This document shows, one piece after another, positions 7,476 to 16,390 of a stretch of DNA of 35,308 nucleotides. How positions within the stretch are numbered: position 1 is the first letter of the stretch; every line of letters starts with the position of its first letter. Source of the stretch: Nitrospirota bacterium. Lineage in GTDB: Bacteria > Nitrospirota > Nitrospiria > Nitrospirales > UBA8639. The stretch is from the NCBI GenBank assembly GCA_029864405.1, contig JAOTTP010000028.1, positions 1 to 35,308 of the forward strand. Direction: 5' to 3'. A program made the translations under genes and the position numbers. Under the pieces are notes generated by a model. That model was given only the letters and a program-made list of their open reading frames with translations, searched no databases and was not told the DNA's origin.

Positions 7476-8711
7476 CTAGGCCTTTTTGGCCCCCGGAGGC
7501 GTTTCTAATTCAAATTCCTGGTGCAAGGCCCGAACAGCTAATTCCATGTATTTTTCTTCCACCACACAAGAGATCTTAATTTCCGAGGTACTGATCATCA
7601 TGATATTAATACCCTCCCGTGAGAGCGTCTGAAACATTCTGGCGGCGACACCGGAATGCGAACGCATCCCCACTCCCACTAATGAGACTTTGGCAATGGC
7701 TTCGTTTACCTCTACCGTCCGTGCTCCCACTGATTTGGCAATATCTCTGACGAGACTCATGCCCCGGGTCAGATCGGCTCTCGGCACGGTAAAGGAAATG
7801 TCCGTCAGGGAATCCTGACTCACATTTTGAATAATCATATCCACATTGATGGCGGCGTCGGCAATGGAGCAGAACAATGTGGCGGCAATCCCAGGTTGAT
7901 CCGGGACCCCGACCACCGTGACCTTGGCTTGATTCCGATCGCCCGTGACTCCGGAGACTAAGACTTGTTCCATATCGACATCCTCTTTTACCACGCGGGT
8001 TCCAGGCCCGTCTTGAAAACTGGATCGCACTTCCACGGGCACCTGATATTTGGCAGCTAACTCCACCGAACGAGACTGTAAGACTTTAGCCCCCAGACTC
8101 GCTAACTCTAACATTTCCTCATAGGAGATTTTATCCAACCGTCTCGCGCCGGGCACAATATTGGGATCGGCCGTGTATACACCATCCACATCGGTATAAA
8201 TAAAGCAGGTATCGGCCTTCAGCGCCGCGGCCAAGACCACGGCCGTCAGATCGGAGCCCCCACGCCCTAACGTCGTCACATCAGACGCGGCGTTAATTCC
8301 TTGAAACCCGGCCACAATGGGAACAATCCCATCACGCAACGCTCCCAGGACCCGGTCCGTATCGACCCGGGAGACTCGAGCTTTGGTATGCACACTATCG
8401 GTGACAATCCCAACTTGACGTCCCGTAAAGGATTGCGCCTTGATCCCAAGACTTTTGAGGGTCATCGCCATCAGCGCAATCGTGACTCGCTCTCCGGATG
8501 ACAGCAACACATCAAGTTCCCGATCATCCGGGTCAATGCTCAAAGTCTTGGCCATTTTCATGAGGCGATCCGTTTCCCCACTCATCGCAGACAACACCAC
8601 GACCAGCTCATGCCCGGCCAGGCAGGTCTGCTCAATAAGCCGAGCTACGTTTTGGATTCGTTCCAGGCTCCCCACTGACGTGCCGCCGAATTTTTGAATA
8701 TACCGCGCCAT
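7476..8711 (-). CDS. lysC: Aspartate kinase, monofunctional
   Basis: A 411-residue enzyme that phosphorylates aspartate, the committed step to lysine, threonine and methionine. KFGGTSVG at 7-14 and TTLGRGGSD at 146-154 mark the kinase domain. [14 protein letters not shown] is the nucleotide-site loop. Two ACT domains occupy about residues 265-405 and predict feedback inhibition by lysine and/or threonine. The length matches single-domain-kinase LysC proteins. It follows the ApgM-like gene by only 5 bp and precedes cimA by 23 bp, so translation is probably coupled. The start is the ATG at 8709-8711. Confidence 0.95.
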   Translation of the reverse strand: MARYIQKFGGTSVGSLERIQNVARLIEQTCLAGHELVVVLSAMSGETDRLMKMAKTLSIDPDDRELDVLLSSGERVTIALMAMTLKSLGIKAQSFTGRQVGIVTDSVHTKARVSRVDTDRVLGALRDGIVPIVAGFQGINAASDVTTLGRGGSDLTAVVLAAALKADTCFIYTDVDGVYTADPNIVPGARRLDKISYEEMLELASLGAKVLQSRSVELAAKYQVPVEVRSSFQDGPGTRVVKEDVDMEQVLVSGVTGDRNQAKVTVVGVPDQPGIAATLFCSIADAAINVDMIIQNVSQDSLTDISFTVPRADLTRGMSLVRDIAKSVGARTVEVNEAIAKVSLVGVGMRSHSGVAARMFQTLSREGINIMMISTSEIKISCVVEEKYMELAVRALHQEFELETPPGAKKA

Positions 8712-8716
8712 AGGAT

Positions 8717-9952
8717 TTAGTTCTTGCCCGCAACCCGCTCAAGCAGCTTTGTGGCATCACGGAGTGGACGGTTGGCCACCTCTCGTTCATTCAATCTCAC
8801 CGCATGATCTTCGGGTTTGCCTTTGCGCCCTTCACACACCAGATATGGGGATATAGCCGACACTCCATCCTCCTGCCGGTGCGGACTTGGGGTACATAGT
8901 ACGACGATCCGGAGGGAATCGTTTTTTTCAACAGACTGATGCATAGCTCCGATCACCTGTTCGTCCACCCGCTGAAGATATTCCACTAATTGTGACGGTG
9001 GCACCGCCTGTCCATCCTTCAAGCCCCAGGCGTAAAAGGGAATATGCAGACAGACCAGGTCGTGCGTTTCCAGCACAGGAGACGTTCTGTTGGCTAATTC
9101 CTGCAACCAGGCGACATCTCCCCCTCCCACATTTTCCACCTTCACCGTCTGGAGTCCAGCGGCCATTCCAACACCGACATACGGCCCATCAGGTGAAATA
9201 ACCATACCTTTGACTGGCCACCGTTCTTTTAGATGAGGCAATTCCACAGCCTTGCCGGGGCCCCACAACCATAAACAATTGGCCGGCTTCAGCCCGGCAT
9301 CAAGGCGCTCTTTATTGACAGGGTGATGGCAAAGGATCGCCCTAGAGGCCGCCATGAGTTCACGTAAAATTTGCGATCCGTCGCCGGTTGGCAGAAACGC
9401 CTCGATCGACTGCCCCAGAGCCTCGTGTGGGTTACGACAGGCCACTTTCCCACTCGCGCCCACCCAGACCATCAGATGCCGGTGATGGCTGCCCATGTAA
9501 AAATGAATATTTTCAGATATCAATTGTTCATTGATGGCATCAATGAGTTCTCGGGCCTCTTCAGTTTCGATTCCGCCGCCTAAGGGGTCATCCATGAATA
9601 ACTGGGGCCCAAATTTTTTCCCATCCCCCCAACCGTCCTGCCCACGGAGAGTCACCAAATGACACAGATAGGCGACATCATGGGCATCCAGGACAACCTC
9701 CAACCCTCCTGCCTCAAAGGCACCAGGACCGGTATACCATTTGTGTGGATGGTATCCTAATAAAGCAAGCAGGGCCATTTCCCCGCAAAAGGGACGGGTT
9801 TCTCGGGGAACTCCTAAACGCCCCAGTTCACCATGCCCCGCCAATTCATCCAGGTGCGGTGTCCGAGCCGATTGCAAAACGGTCTGGTTTCCTAATTCTT
9901 GAAATGACTGTCCCGTCAAACCATCGACGTGAATCACGATCGTTTTTCGCAC
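8717..9952 (-). CDS. ApgM / proposed-homoserine-kinase family protein with lost catalytic residues
   Basis: A 411-residue protein that aligns along its whole length with the archaeal-type cofactor-independent phosphoglycerate mutase family, especially the branch proposed as homoserine kinase (TIGR02535) because it clusters with hom and thrC. Shared stretches include VDGLTG..FQELG (9-21), [10 protein letters not shown] (29-38), [12 protein letters not shown] (64-75), HHRHLMVW (156-163), [10 protein letters not shown] (225-234) and KGMVISPDG (248-256). The first metal Asp (D10) remains. Judged from remembered family motifs, the nucleophile Ser site reads CGEMA (56-60, Ser to Gly), the PDEASH metal motif reads PFYAWGL (305-311), and the PDHPTP motif reads CTPSPH (353-358). 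It should therefore not work by the known two-metal phospho-Ser mechanism. The start is GTG at 9950-9952. It sits between thrC and lysC, and no thrB is visible in the window. Confidence 0.8.
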   Translation of the reverse strand: MRKTIVIHVDGLTGQSFQELGNQTVLQSARTPHLDELAGHGELGRLGVPRETRPFCGEMALLALLGYHPHKWYTGPGAFEAGGLEVVLDAHDVAYLCHLVTLRGQDGWGDGKKFGPQLFMDDPLGGGIETEEARELIDAINEQLISENIHFYMGSHHRHLMVWVGASGKVACRNPHEALGQSIEAFLPTGDGSQILRELMAASRAILCHHPVNKERLDAGLKPANCLWLWGPGKAVELPHLKERWPVKGMVISPDGPYVGVGMAAGLQTVKVENVGGGDVAWLQELANRTSPVLETHDLVCLHIPFYAWGLKDGQAVPPSQLVEYLQRVDEQVIGAMHQSVEKNDSLRIVVLCTPSPHRQEDGVSAISPYLVCEGRKGKPEDHAVRLNEREVANRPLRDATKLLERVAGKN

Positions 9953-10026
9953 GACCTGAGCCTCACTGTGTTGAGTTAAGTTAGTAGTTGAACAAACAAT
10001 CTTGGCTTTCAGAAGGCCATGAGGAA

Positions 10027-11091
10027 TTATGTATTTGTTAATTGCGCTCTGACCGCCTCATGGGTGGCAGGAACGGTGACCGGTCGATACGAGACCGAGA
10101 TGGCCGTATCCGGGTCTTTTAACCCATGTCCGGTTAAGGTACACACAATGACTCCCTCTTTTGGCAACAACCCGGCGCGATTCATTTTGTCAATTCCTGC
10201 GAGAGATGCAGCGGAAGCGGGCTCGCAAAAGACCCCTTCTTCACTCGCCACCATTTGATAAGCCCGAATAATTTCTTCGTCAGTCACCATATCCAGATGT
10301 CCCTGTGATTCCTCTAATGCTTTCAGGGCAAAATTCCAACTGGCGGGATTCCCAATCCGAATGGCTGAGGCAATAGTTTTCGGTGAATCCACCACATGAC
10401 CTCTGACCATGGGAGCCGCTCCTTCCGCTTGAAACCCGAACATTCGAGGCAACCCTTGTGTTTGTCCGGCTTCTTGGTACTCCCGATATCCTCGCCAATA
10501 CGCAGTAATATTCCCGGCGTTCCCCACCGGCAGGGCATGAATGACCGGGGCATACCCCAACTGATCACAAATTTCCATGGCCGCCGTTTTTTGGCCTTCT
10601 ATACGAAACGGGTTAATTGAATTGACTAACTCAATCGCCGTTTCTTGACACAAATCCTTCACGATCGTTAAAGCCTGATCGAAGTTCCCATCGATTTGAA
10701 TGACCTGGGCACCATGCATGAGGGCCTGGGTCAGCTTACCCAATGCAATATTCCCTGCCGGAATGACGACATACACCGGCAAACCCGCTTTCGCCCCATA
10801 GGCCGCTGCCGAAGCGGAGGTATTGCCGGTCGAGGCACACATGAGTCCCCTGGCCTTGTTTTCCACGGCTTTAGAGACCGCCATGGTCATCCCCCGGTCC
10901 TTAAAGGAACCGGTTGGATTGGCCCCTTCTATCTTCAGATACAGACCCAGGCCAGGACAAATTTTCCCGGCTAAGCGCTTTGCTGGAATGAGTGGTGTAT
11001 TCCCCTCCTGTAGTGACACGATCGGGGTCTGCTCTCCCACCGGGAGAAATTTCCGATATTCCTCGATAATGCCACGCCAAGGAATCATCAT
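10027..11091 (-). CDS. thrC: Threonine synthase
   Basis: A 354-residue PLP enzyme that converts O-phosphohomoserine to threonine. The PLP lysine is in SFKDRG (62-67, K64). CASTGNTSAS (85-94) binds the cofactor phosphate and QEGNTPL (28-34) is the N-terminal signature. The length fits the short, bacterial/archaeal class without SAM regulation. Two adjacent ATGs (11091 and 11088) are possible; AAGGGGGA lies 6 bases before the first. It follows hom by 38 bp and precedes the ApgM-like gene by 74 bp, the widest gap in the operon apart from its start. It needs O-phosphohomoserine as substrate, so some homoserine kinase must exist. Confidence 0.95.
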   Translation of the reverse strand: MMIPWRGIIEEYRKFLPVGEQTPIVSLQEGNTPLIPAKRLAGKICPGLGLYLKIEGANPTGSFKDRGMTMAVSKAVENKARGLMCASTGNTSASAAAYGAKAGLPVYVVIPAGNIALGKLTQALMHGAQVIQIDGNFDQALTIVKDLCQETAIELVNSINPFRIEGQKTAAMEICDQLGYAPVIHALPVGNAGNITAYWRGYREYQEAGQTQGLPRMFGFQAEGAAPMVRGHVVDSPKTIASAIRIGNPASWNFALKALEESQGHLDMVTDEEIIRAYQMVASEEGVFCEPASAASLAGIDKMNRAGLLPKEGVIVCTLTGHGLKDPDTAISVSYRPVTVPATHEAVRAQLTNT

Positions 11092-11129
11092 GGCTTGTCC
11101 CCCTTCGTGACGCGATGTGACTTCATGTA

Positions 11130-12440
11130 TTATTCCACCCCTTCCATACGGAGTAACGTCGTCGGCTCTGACACCATGGGCAGTGCATTAATCTCCTGGA
11201 GTGCCGATTGAACCGCTCGCTCTACCGAACGATGCGTCAAGATGACCAACGGTACCGTTTGTCCTTCCTTTCGCCCTTTTTGAAGGACAGAGGAGATGCT
11301 GATCCCACGCTGCCCGAGAATCCCTGATATGGCCGACAGGACGCCGGGTTGATCCTTGACCATGCACCGCAAATAATACCGGCTTTCAATGTCGTCCATC
11401 GGTCTAATGGCAATGGGCACACGCGATTCCCATTGGAATGAGGTCACAGGAACCCGTCCGGCAACCCCGGCTAAGCGATTTCGTGCCAGGTCGATAATAT
11501 CTCCCACGACGGCACTGGCCGTTGGAAGCGACCCGGCCCCTTTGCCGTAGAGAACTACATCTCCAACAGCATCACCAATCAGGTGAATGGCATTGTAGAC
11601 CCCATTCACTTGTGCAATGGGAGATCCGGCCGGCACCAGGGCGGGATGCACTCGTGCCTCAATGGCATTCTCTTGAAGTTTGGCGATTCCCAACAATTTA
11701 ATGGTAAACCCGAGTTCACGGGCAAACTCGATATCCACCGTCGAAATATGAGAAATTCCCTCAGTAAAGATGCCTCGCATGGGCACGGGAGTTCCATACG
11801 CAAGATTGACCATGATGGCCAATTTGTGAGCCGCATCAACGCCATCAACATCCAGTGACGGATCCGCTTCGGCATACCCTTCCCGTTTAGCTTCCTGTAA
11901 AATTTCGTCAAAATCACGGTGCTCGTTGGTCATCCGGGTCAGAATATAATTCGACGTACCATTCATAATCCCCGTAATGGACAACATCCGGTTCGCAGCC
12001 AACCCTTCGGTCAGCGATCGAATGATGGGAATGCCTCCCCCGACGCTCGCTTCAAACCCGAGATCAACGCCGGCCTTGAATGCCGCCTCAAAGATCTCTT
12101 CGCCATGATCGGCCAACAACGCTTTATTCGCCGTCACCACGCATTTTTTGCGTTCAAGCGCCTGAAGAATAAACCGTTTGGCAGGTTCATGCCCGCCAAT
12201 CAATTCCACGACAATATCAATCGCAGAATCATCCAGAATGTCCCGGACATCCGTCGTGAGCACCCCTTGTGGCACCGAAACCCCGCGATCTGTTGTGATA
12301 TCCAAGTCCGCAATCCGCACAAGCGACACGGGAACCCCGACACGTTTCGCGATGAGGTCGGCATTCCCTTGGAGAATCTTCACGACTCCTGTTCCCACGG
12401 TGCCGAACCCGATTAACCCAACCTGGACAGCATTTCGCAT
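11130..12440 (-). CDS. hom: Homoserine dehydrogenase
   Basis: A 436-residue enzyme that reduces aspartate semialdehyde to homoserine. GLIGFGTVGTGV (8-19) is the Rossmann nucleotide loop. The central catalytic domain has GGGIPIIRSL, NGTSNYILT and EADPSLDVDGVDAAHKL, which holds the catalytic lysine region. A C-terminal ACT domain (about 355-430) points to threonine feedback. The start ATG (12438-12440) shares one base with the aminotransferase stop codon, so the two are translationally coupled. Confidence 0.95.
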   Translation of the reverse strand: MRNAVQVGLIGFGTVGTGVVKILQGNADLIAKRVGVPVSLVRIADLDITTDRGVSVPQGVLTTDVRDILDDSAIDIVVELIGGHEPAKRFILQALERKKCVVTANKALLADHGEEIFEAAFKAGVDLGFEASVGGGIPIIRSLTEGLAANRMLSITGIMNGTSNYILTRMTNEHRDFDEILQEAKREGYAEADPSLDVDGVDAAHKLAIMVNLAYGTPVPMRGIFTEGISHISTVDIEFARELGFTIKLLGIAKLQENAIEARVHPALVPAGSPIAQVNGVYNAIHLIGDAVGDVVLYGKGAGSLPTASAVVGDIIDLARNRLAGVAGRVPVTSFQWESRVPIAIRPMDDIESRYYLRCMVKDQPGVLSAISGILGQRGISISSVLQKGRKEGQTVPLVILTHRSVERAVQSALQEINALPMVSEPTTLLRMEGVE

Positions 12441-13624
12441 TACAAATCCCCGTCAAATTTTAAGGCCTGACGGATTCCTCGAACCGCCTGAAAAATCCGG
12501 TGTTCATTTTCGACTAAGGCGAAGCGAACATAGTCATTGCCGCCTTCGCCAAACCCTATTCCAGGTGAAACCGCCACTTTGGCATCCCGTAACAGTAACT
12601 TGGAAAACTCCAATGATCCCATTCCAAGATAGGGTTGTGGGATTTTTGCCCAAGCAAACATGGTCGCGCGAGGATAATCGATCGGCCAACCAATGCGGTT
12701 GAGTCCACGGACCAGGGCATTGCGCCGTCGCTCATATCGCCCCACAATTTCTTTCACGCAATCCTGCGGACCGTTCAAGGCAATAATACTGGCAATTTGA
12801 ATGGGCTGGAACATGCCATAATCCAGATAACTTTTGATCTTGGTCAACGCGCCGATGACTTCACGATTTCCGACGCAAAATCCTACACGCCAACCCGGCA
12901 TGTTATAGCTCTTCGAGAGGGAGTAAAATTCCACGCCAATTTGCTTGGCCTCCGGAATTTGAAGAAGGCTGGGGGCCTTGTATCCATCGAAGACGATATC
13001 GGCATACGCCAAATCATGAATGACCCAGACCTGATGTTCCAGAGCAAACTCCACCACCTTTTTAAAAAACTCCAGATCAACGACGCGAGTGGTCGGATTG
13101 TGCGGAAAACTGATGATCAACGCTCGAGGAGCCGGTTGCGTTTGCTTGAAGGCCTTTTTCAGATTTTCAAAAAAATCCGAATCAGGGCCTAGTTCAACCC
13201 CGCGCACTTCGCCACCCGCGATAATCACACTGTACATATGAATCGGATACGTGGGGGTCGGCGCCAGGACCACATCACCCGGTCCCACCATGGCTAGGGC
13301 CAAATGCGCCAAGCCTTCTTTCACCCCCAAGGTCACAATCGCTTCCGTCTCAGGATCAAGACTAACCTCATAATTTCGTTGATACCAATCACAGATCGCA
13401 TGGCGCAATTTCGTAATACCGCGTGAGGCCGAATAGCGATGATTCCGCCCGAGTCGCGCCGTCTCAATCAATTTGTCCACGATATGACGAGGTGTGGGCT
13501 GGTCGGGGTTACCCATGCCCAAATCAATAATATCTTCTCCCCGCTTCCGTGCTTGGAGTTTTAACTCCTGGACCTGGGAGAAGACGTATCCTGGCAGTCG
13601 TTGAATTCGGTAAAAAGGTTCCAT
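12440..13624 (-). CDS. Class I/II PLP aminotransferase, AlaC-like
   Basis: A 394-residue fold-type I aminotransferase. The PLP lysine is K238 in [24 protein letters not shown] (34-45) and HNPTT (175-179) are the usual substrate and cofactor contacts. The sequence resembles AlaC/YfdZ-type glutamate-pyruvate transaminases, which often precede hom in bacteria. It may also act on aspartate or methionine-pathway keto acids, so the substrate is left open. First gene of the amino-acid operon, with a one-base overlap to hom. The start ATG (13622-13624) has no clear Shine-Dalgarno in its 74-nt leader, which also contains the palindrome at 13679-13692. Confidence 0.88.
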   Translation of the reverse strand: MEPFYRIQRLPGYVFSQVQELKLQARKRGEDIIDLGMGNPDQPTPRHIVDKLIETARLGRNHRYSASRGITKLRHAICDWYQRNYEVSLDPETEAIVTLGVKEGLAHLALAMVGPGDVVLAPTPTYPIHMYSVIIAGGEVRGVELGPDSDFFENLKKAFKQTQPAPRALIISFPHNPTTRVVDLEFFKKVVEFALEHQVWVIHDLAYADIVFDGYKAPSLLQIPEAKQIGVEFYSLSKSYNMPGWRVGFCVGNREVIGALTKIKSYLDYGMFQPIQIASIIALNGPQDCVKEIVGRYERRRNALVRGLNRIGWPIDYPRATMFAWAKIPQPYLGMGSLEFSKLLLRDAKVAVSPGIGFGEGGNDYVRFALVENEHRIFQAVRGIRQALKFDGDL

Positions 13625-13678
13625 TGTTTGTGTAAAATGACGAAACGTCCTTGATGGTTTGGGAAGGAAATGAATTGA

Positions 13679-13692
13679 AAATCGTACGATTT
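13679..13692. promoter_or_regulatory. Perfect 14-bp palindrome, candidate operator
   Basis: AAATCGTACGATTT reads identically on both strands. It covers about +6 to +20 relative to the predicted start of the amino-acid operon, a classic position for a repressor block. It lies in the 252-bp region shared with the divergent pdxJ gene. No binding protein can be named from the window. Confidence 0.55.
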
Positions 13693-13704
13693 AATAGAGA
13701 TTTT

Positions 13705-13733
13705 ATTCTAGATGAGGGGACGCGACCAGTCAA
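13705..13733 (-). promoter_or_regulatory. Near-consensus sigma70 promoter of the amino-acid operon
   Basis: On the minus strand TTGACT (13728-13733) and TAGAAT (13705-13710) have an exact 17-bp spacer. This places the transcription start near 13698 and the first codon of the aminotransferase about 75 nt downstream. It is the only strong promoter I see before the six-gene run ending with cimA. Confidence 0.65.
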
Positions 13734-13801
13734 TTTCAGCGCACAGGAATTTTCAACCAACCTTCCGCAACTCTCTCGCTCCTCACCAGAATTTCCGTTT
13801 A

Positions 13802-13831
13802 TTGCAGGAAGATTTTCCCTTTTGCCATAAT
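13802..13831 (+). promoter_or_regulatory. Putative promoter of pdxJ
   Basis: TTGCAG (13802-13807) and CATAAT (13826-13831) with an 18-bp spacer predict a start near 13838, about 40 nt before the pdxJ ATG. The -10 box lies inside the left arm of a 15-bp inverted repeat whose right arm is in the pdxJ coding region. Confidence 0.45.
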
Positions 13832-13876
13832 GGGGTCTCGTAGGTTCATCACTCATCCAGACCTAAAAGGACTTCC

Positions 13877-14590
13877 ATGGCACGACTCGGCGTGAACATT
13901 GACCATGTGGCGACCCTTCGCCAATCTCGTGGTGGACATGAACCAGACCCCATTATGGCGGCTTCGTTGGCACACCTTGCCGGGGCCGATGGCATTGTGG
14001 TGCACCTCCGGGAGGACCGGCGGCATATTCAGGATCGGGATCTGACCATTTTGCGTGAAATCGTGCAGACTCATCTCAACTTAGAAATGGCCGCGGAAGA
14101 CTCAGTGGCCAAAATTGCCCTGAACATTAAACCCGATCTGGTGACCCTCGTACCTGAACGGCGCCAGGAACTCACCACAGAGGGTGGGCTGGACGTGATC
14201 GAGCACCGGGACCGTATCCAGGCCATGGTGCAATTACTCCATGAAGGAGGCATTCCCGTCAGTCTGTTTATTGATCCTGATGTCAATCAACTTCGCGCCG
14301 CCCACAAGGTTCAAGCAGACTGGGTGGAACTCCATACCGGTCGGTACGCCAATACCCGCCGTCAACAAGAAGAAGATGCTGAATTTGACGCGTTGGTTCA
14401 AACGGCCAAACTTGCGTCGAAATTAGGATTGCACGTGAGTGCGGGACATGGGCTGAATTATCGAAATACTAAACGGCTGACCAGCATAGCTGAAATTGAA
14501 GAATTCAACATTGGTCATAGCATTATCGCTCAGGCGGTGTTTGTCGGACTTGAACGGGCAGTCCGTGACATGAAACACCTCCTGGGTTAG
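13877..14590 (+). CDS. pdxJ: Pyridoxine 5'-phosphate synthase
   Basis: A 237-residue TIM-barrel enzyme that makes pyridoxine 5'-phosphate from 3-amino-2-oxopropyl phosphate and deoxyxylulose 5-phosphate, the last ring-forming step of the DXP-dependent B6 route. The signature [10 protein letters not shown] (7-16) and HLREDRRH (43-50) are intact, as are ELHTGRYA and the C-terminal [10 protein letters not shown] phosphate site. The ATG at 13877 has AAAGGA 7 bases upstream. It is divergent from the amino-acid operon, which uses the cofactor in its aminotransferase and threonine synthase. In many bacteria acpS follows pdxJ; here the next gene is the NAD(P)HX repair enzyme after 174 bp. Confidence 0.96.
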   Translation: MARLGVNIDHVATLRQSRGGHEPDPIMAASLAHLAGADGIVVHLREDRRHIQDRDLTILREIVQTHLNLEMAAEDSVAKIALNIKPDLVTLVPERRQELTTEGGLDVIEHRDRIQAMVQLLHEGGIPVSLFIDPDVNQLRAAHKVQADWVELHTGRYANTRRQQEEDAEFDALVQTAKLASKLGLHVSAGHGLNYRNTKRLTSIAEIEEFNIGHSIIAQAVFVGLERAVRDMKHLLG

Positions 14591-14764
14591 GGTCTACGAG
14601 AAGAAACATCATCATCGTCATACACTGGCAATTATCCAGAGACATTCACGACTCAATCCAAGAGAATACTGCAGAAAGCAAATATCGTCCTTGACCCGTC
14701 TACGCATCGTTTGCTGGTGTTCATGCTTTAACCAACCATTTCGCCTGGTTCATGTGATCCGCCT

Positions 14765-16321
14765 ATGTGGGTAGTGACCGCTGCACAAATGCAAACGCTT
14801 GATCGGCGTACGATCCAAGAAGCCAAGGTTTCAGGTCTCACCTTGATGGAACGGGCTGGCAGCGGCGTGGTGACTCACCTCATAGAAGCCTGGGGTCTAC
14901 CTAAAGGGAAAAAGGTCGTCATCCTCTGTGGCAAGGGCAATAATGGTGGAGATGGTCTTGTTGTTGCCCGGCTTATGGCAAAAAAAGGGGCAAAGCTGAA
15001 GGTTGTCTTGATGGCTCCGCTCAAGGAACTAAGTCCCGATGCGAAGATTATGTATCGGCGGCTTAGCAAGATCATCAGACCATCCCTGTTTACCGTCAAC
15101 CCCTCGGAGGAATCGCTGCATTCCCTTACCCAAGACGCCGACCTTCTTGTCGATGCGCTCCTAGGTACAGGCCTCTCTTCTTCGGTTCGCATGCCCTATT
15201 CCTTCGCCATTGAAGCCATGAATGCCTCACGGGCCTTTACCGTGGCCATAGATATTCCGTCCGGATTGGATAGCAATACCGGGGCTACATTGGGAGTCGC
15301 TGTTCAGGCCGATCTCACGGTGACGTTCGGATGCCCGAAACTCGGCCTATATCTGGATTCAGCCATCGACAAAGTGGGAAACATCGAAGTCGTCGATATT
15401 GGTATTCCCCAGGACTTTGTGTTGGATCTGAACCCCCACATTCACCTTCTGTCACAAGAGATGGTTCGCTCACTCATTCCGCCTCGCCCTCCATCCTCGC
15501 ATAAGGGGACCTTTGGACATGCAGGGATTGTGGCTGGTTCACCAGGGAAAACTGGGGCTCCGGCCATGGCCGGCCTAGGGGCGCTTCGTATTGGAACGGG
15601 GCTGGTGACCGTGGCCACTCCTCAGAGCGTTTCCCCCATCTTGGAGTCAAAGCTTCTAGAAGTGATGACAGAGCCCATGCCGGAATCGTCCCAACACCTG
15701 CTGGGAATGGAGGCCTATCCGGTCCTTTTTGCTTTCGCAGCCACAAAATCGGCTCTGGCATTCGGACCTGGTATGGGCATCTCTCCTGAAACAACCGAAC
15801 TCTTGCGTCTTCTCCTTCCTCAACTGGAGGCACCCTGCGTTCTGGATGCCGATGCCCTCAATGGATTAGCGCAACACTGCCAAATATTCTCATCAATGAA
15901 ACGACCGCCTATCCTGACGCCTCATCCTGGAGAAATGGCCAGACTCCTTGCAGCCTCTTCTTCCAAACAGGTCAATGAAGATCGCATCGGCGTCAGCAGA
16001 CAGTTTGCCATGCAACATCAGGTGATCTTGGTACTGAAAGGCGCTCGGACCGTCATCGCCGAACCCGAGGGACAGGTGGCAATTTGTCCAACAGGCAATC
16101 CTGGAATGGCTTCCGCAGGAATGGGAGATGTGCTGACCGGGATGATTGCCGGTTTGTTGGCTCAGGGGCTGAGCGCGTGGGATGCGGCCAGAGCGGGCGT
16201 CTATCTGCATGGGCTGGCAGGCGATCTGGCCGCCGCCACAATCGGTGAACAAGGGCTAATCGCCGGGGATGTGATTACGGCCATACCCCATGCGCTGACC
16301 CATACTCTGTCTCTCCAGTAG
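14765..16321 (+). CDS. nnrD: Bifunctional NAD(P)HX epimerase / dehydratase
   Basis: A 518-residue fusion that repairs hydrated NADH and NADPH. The N-terminal YjeF_N epimerase domain (about 1-215) has the conserved CGKGNNGGDG at 55-64 and IDIPSGLDSNTG. The C-terminal ribokinase-like YjeF_C dehydratase domain (about 225-515) has TPHPGEMARL and the nucleotide-binding GNPGMASAGMGDVLTG at 444-459. The length and domain order are those of the usual bacterial fusion (nnrE+nnrD). The start ATG has no strong Shine-Dalgarno; the 174 bp upstream contain no other credible gene. Probably co-transcribed with tsaE and mutS. Confidence 0.93.
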   Translation: MWVVTAAQMQTLDRRTIQEAKVSGLTLMERAGSGVVTHLIEAWGLPKGKKVVILCGKGNNGGDGLVVARLMAKKGAKLKVVLMAPLKELSPDAKIMYRRLSKIIRPSLFTVNPSEESLHSLTQDADLLVDALLGTGLSSSVRMPYSFAIEAMNASRAFTVAIDIPSGLDSNTGATLGVAVQADLTVTFGCPKLGLYLDSAIDKVGNIEVVDIGIPQDFVLDLNPHIHLLSQEMVRSLIPPRPPSSHKGTFGHAGIVAGSPGKTGAPAMAGLGALRIGTGLVTVATPQSVSPILESKLLEVMTEPMPESSQHLLGMEAYPVLFAFAATKSALAFGPGMGISPETTELLRLLLPQLEAPCVLDADALNGLAQHCQIFSSMKRPPILTPHPGEMARLLAASSSKQVNEDRIGVSRQFAMQHQVILVLKGARTVIAEPEGQVAICPTGNPGMASAGMGDVLTGMIAGLLAQGLSAWDAARAGVYLHGLAGDLAAATIGEQGLIAGDVITAIPHALTHTLSLQ

Positions 16322-16390
16322 GAGCTCCTGAACCTGAATCCCCCTCACACCACGCTTCAGAATTTAAACGACGGTACTCTTCATCTCCAG

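Noticed and set aside
13625-13876. Threonine-type leader peptide or attenuator before the amino-acid operon
   Set aside because: No run of Thr or Ile codons and no terminator hairpin with a T-run is present; the palindrome at 13679-13692 fits an operator better.
14591-14764. acpS or another gene between pdxJ and the NAD(P)HX repair gene
   Set aside because: The 174 bp contain no frame with an AcpS motif or ribosome binding site.
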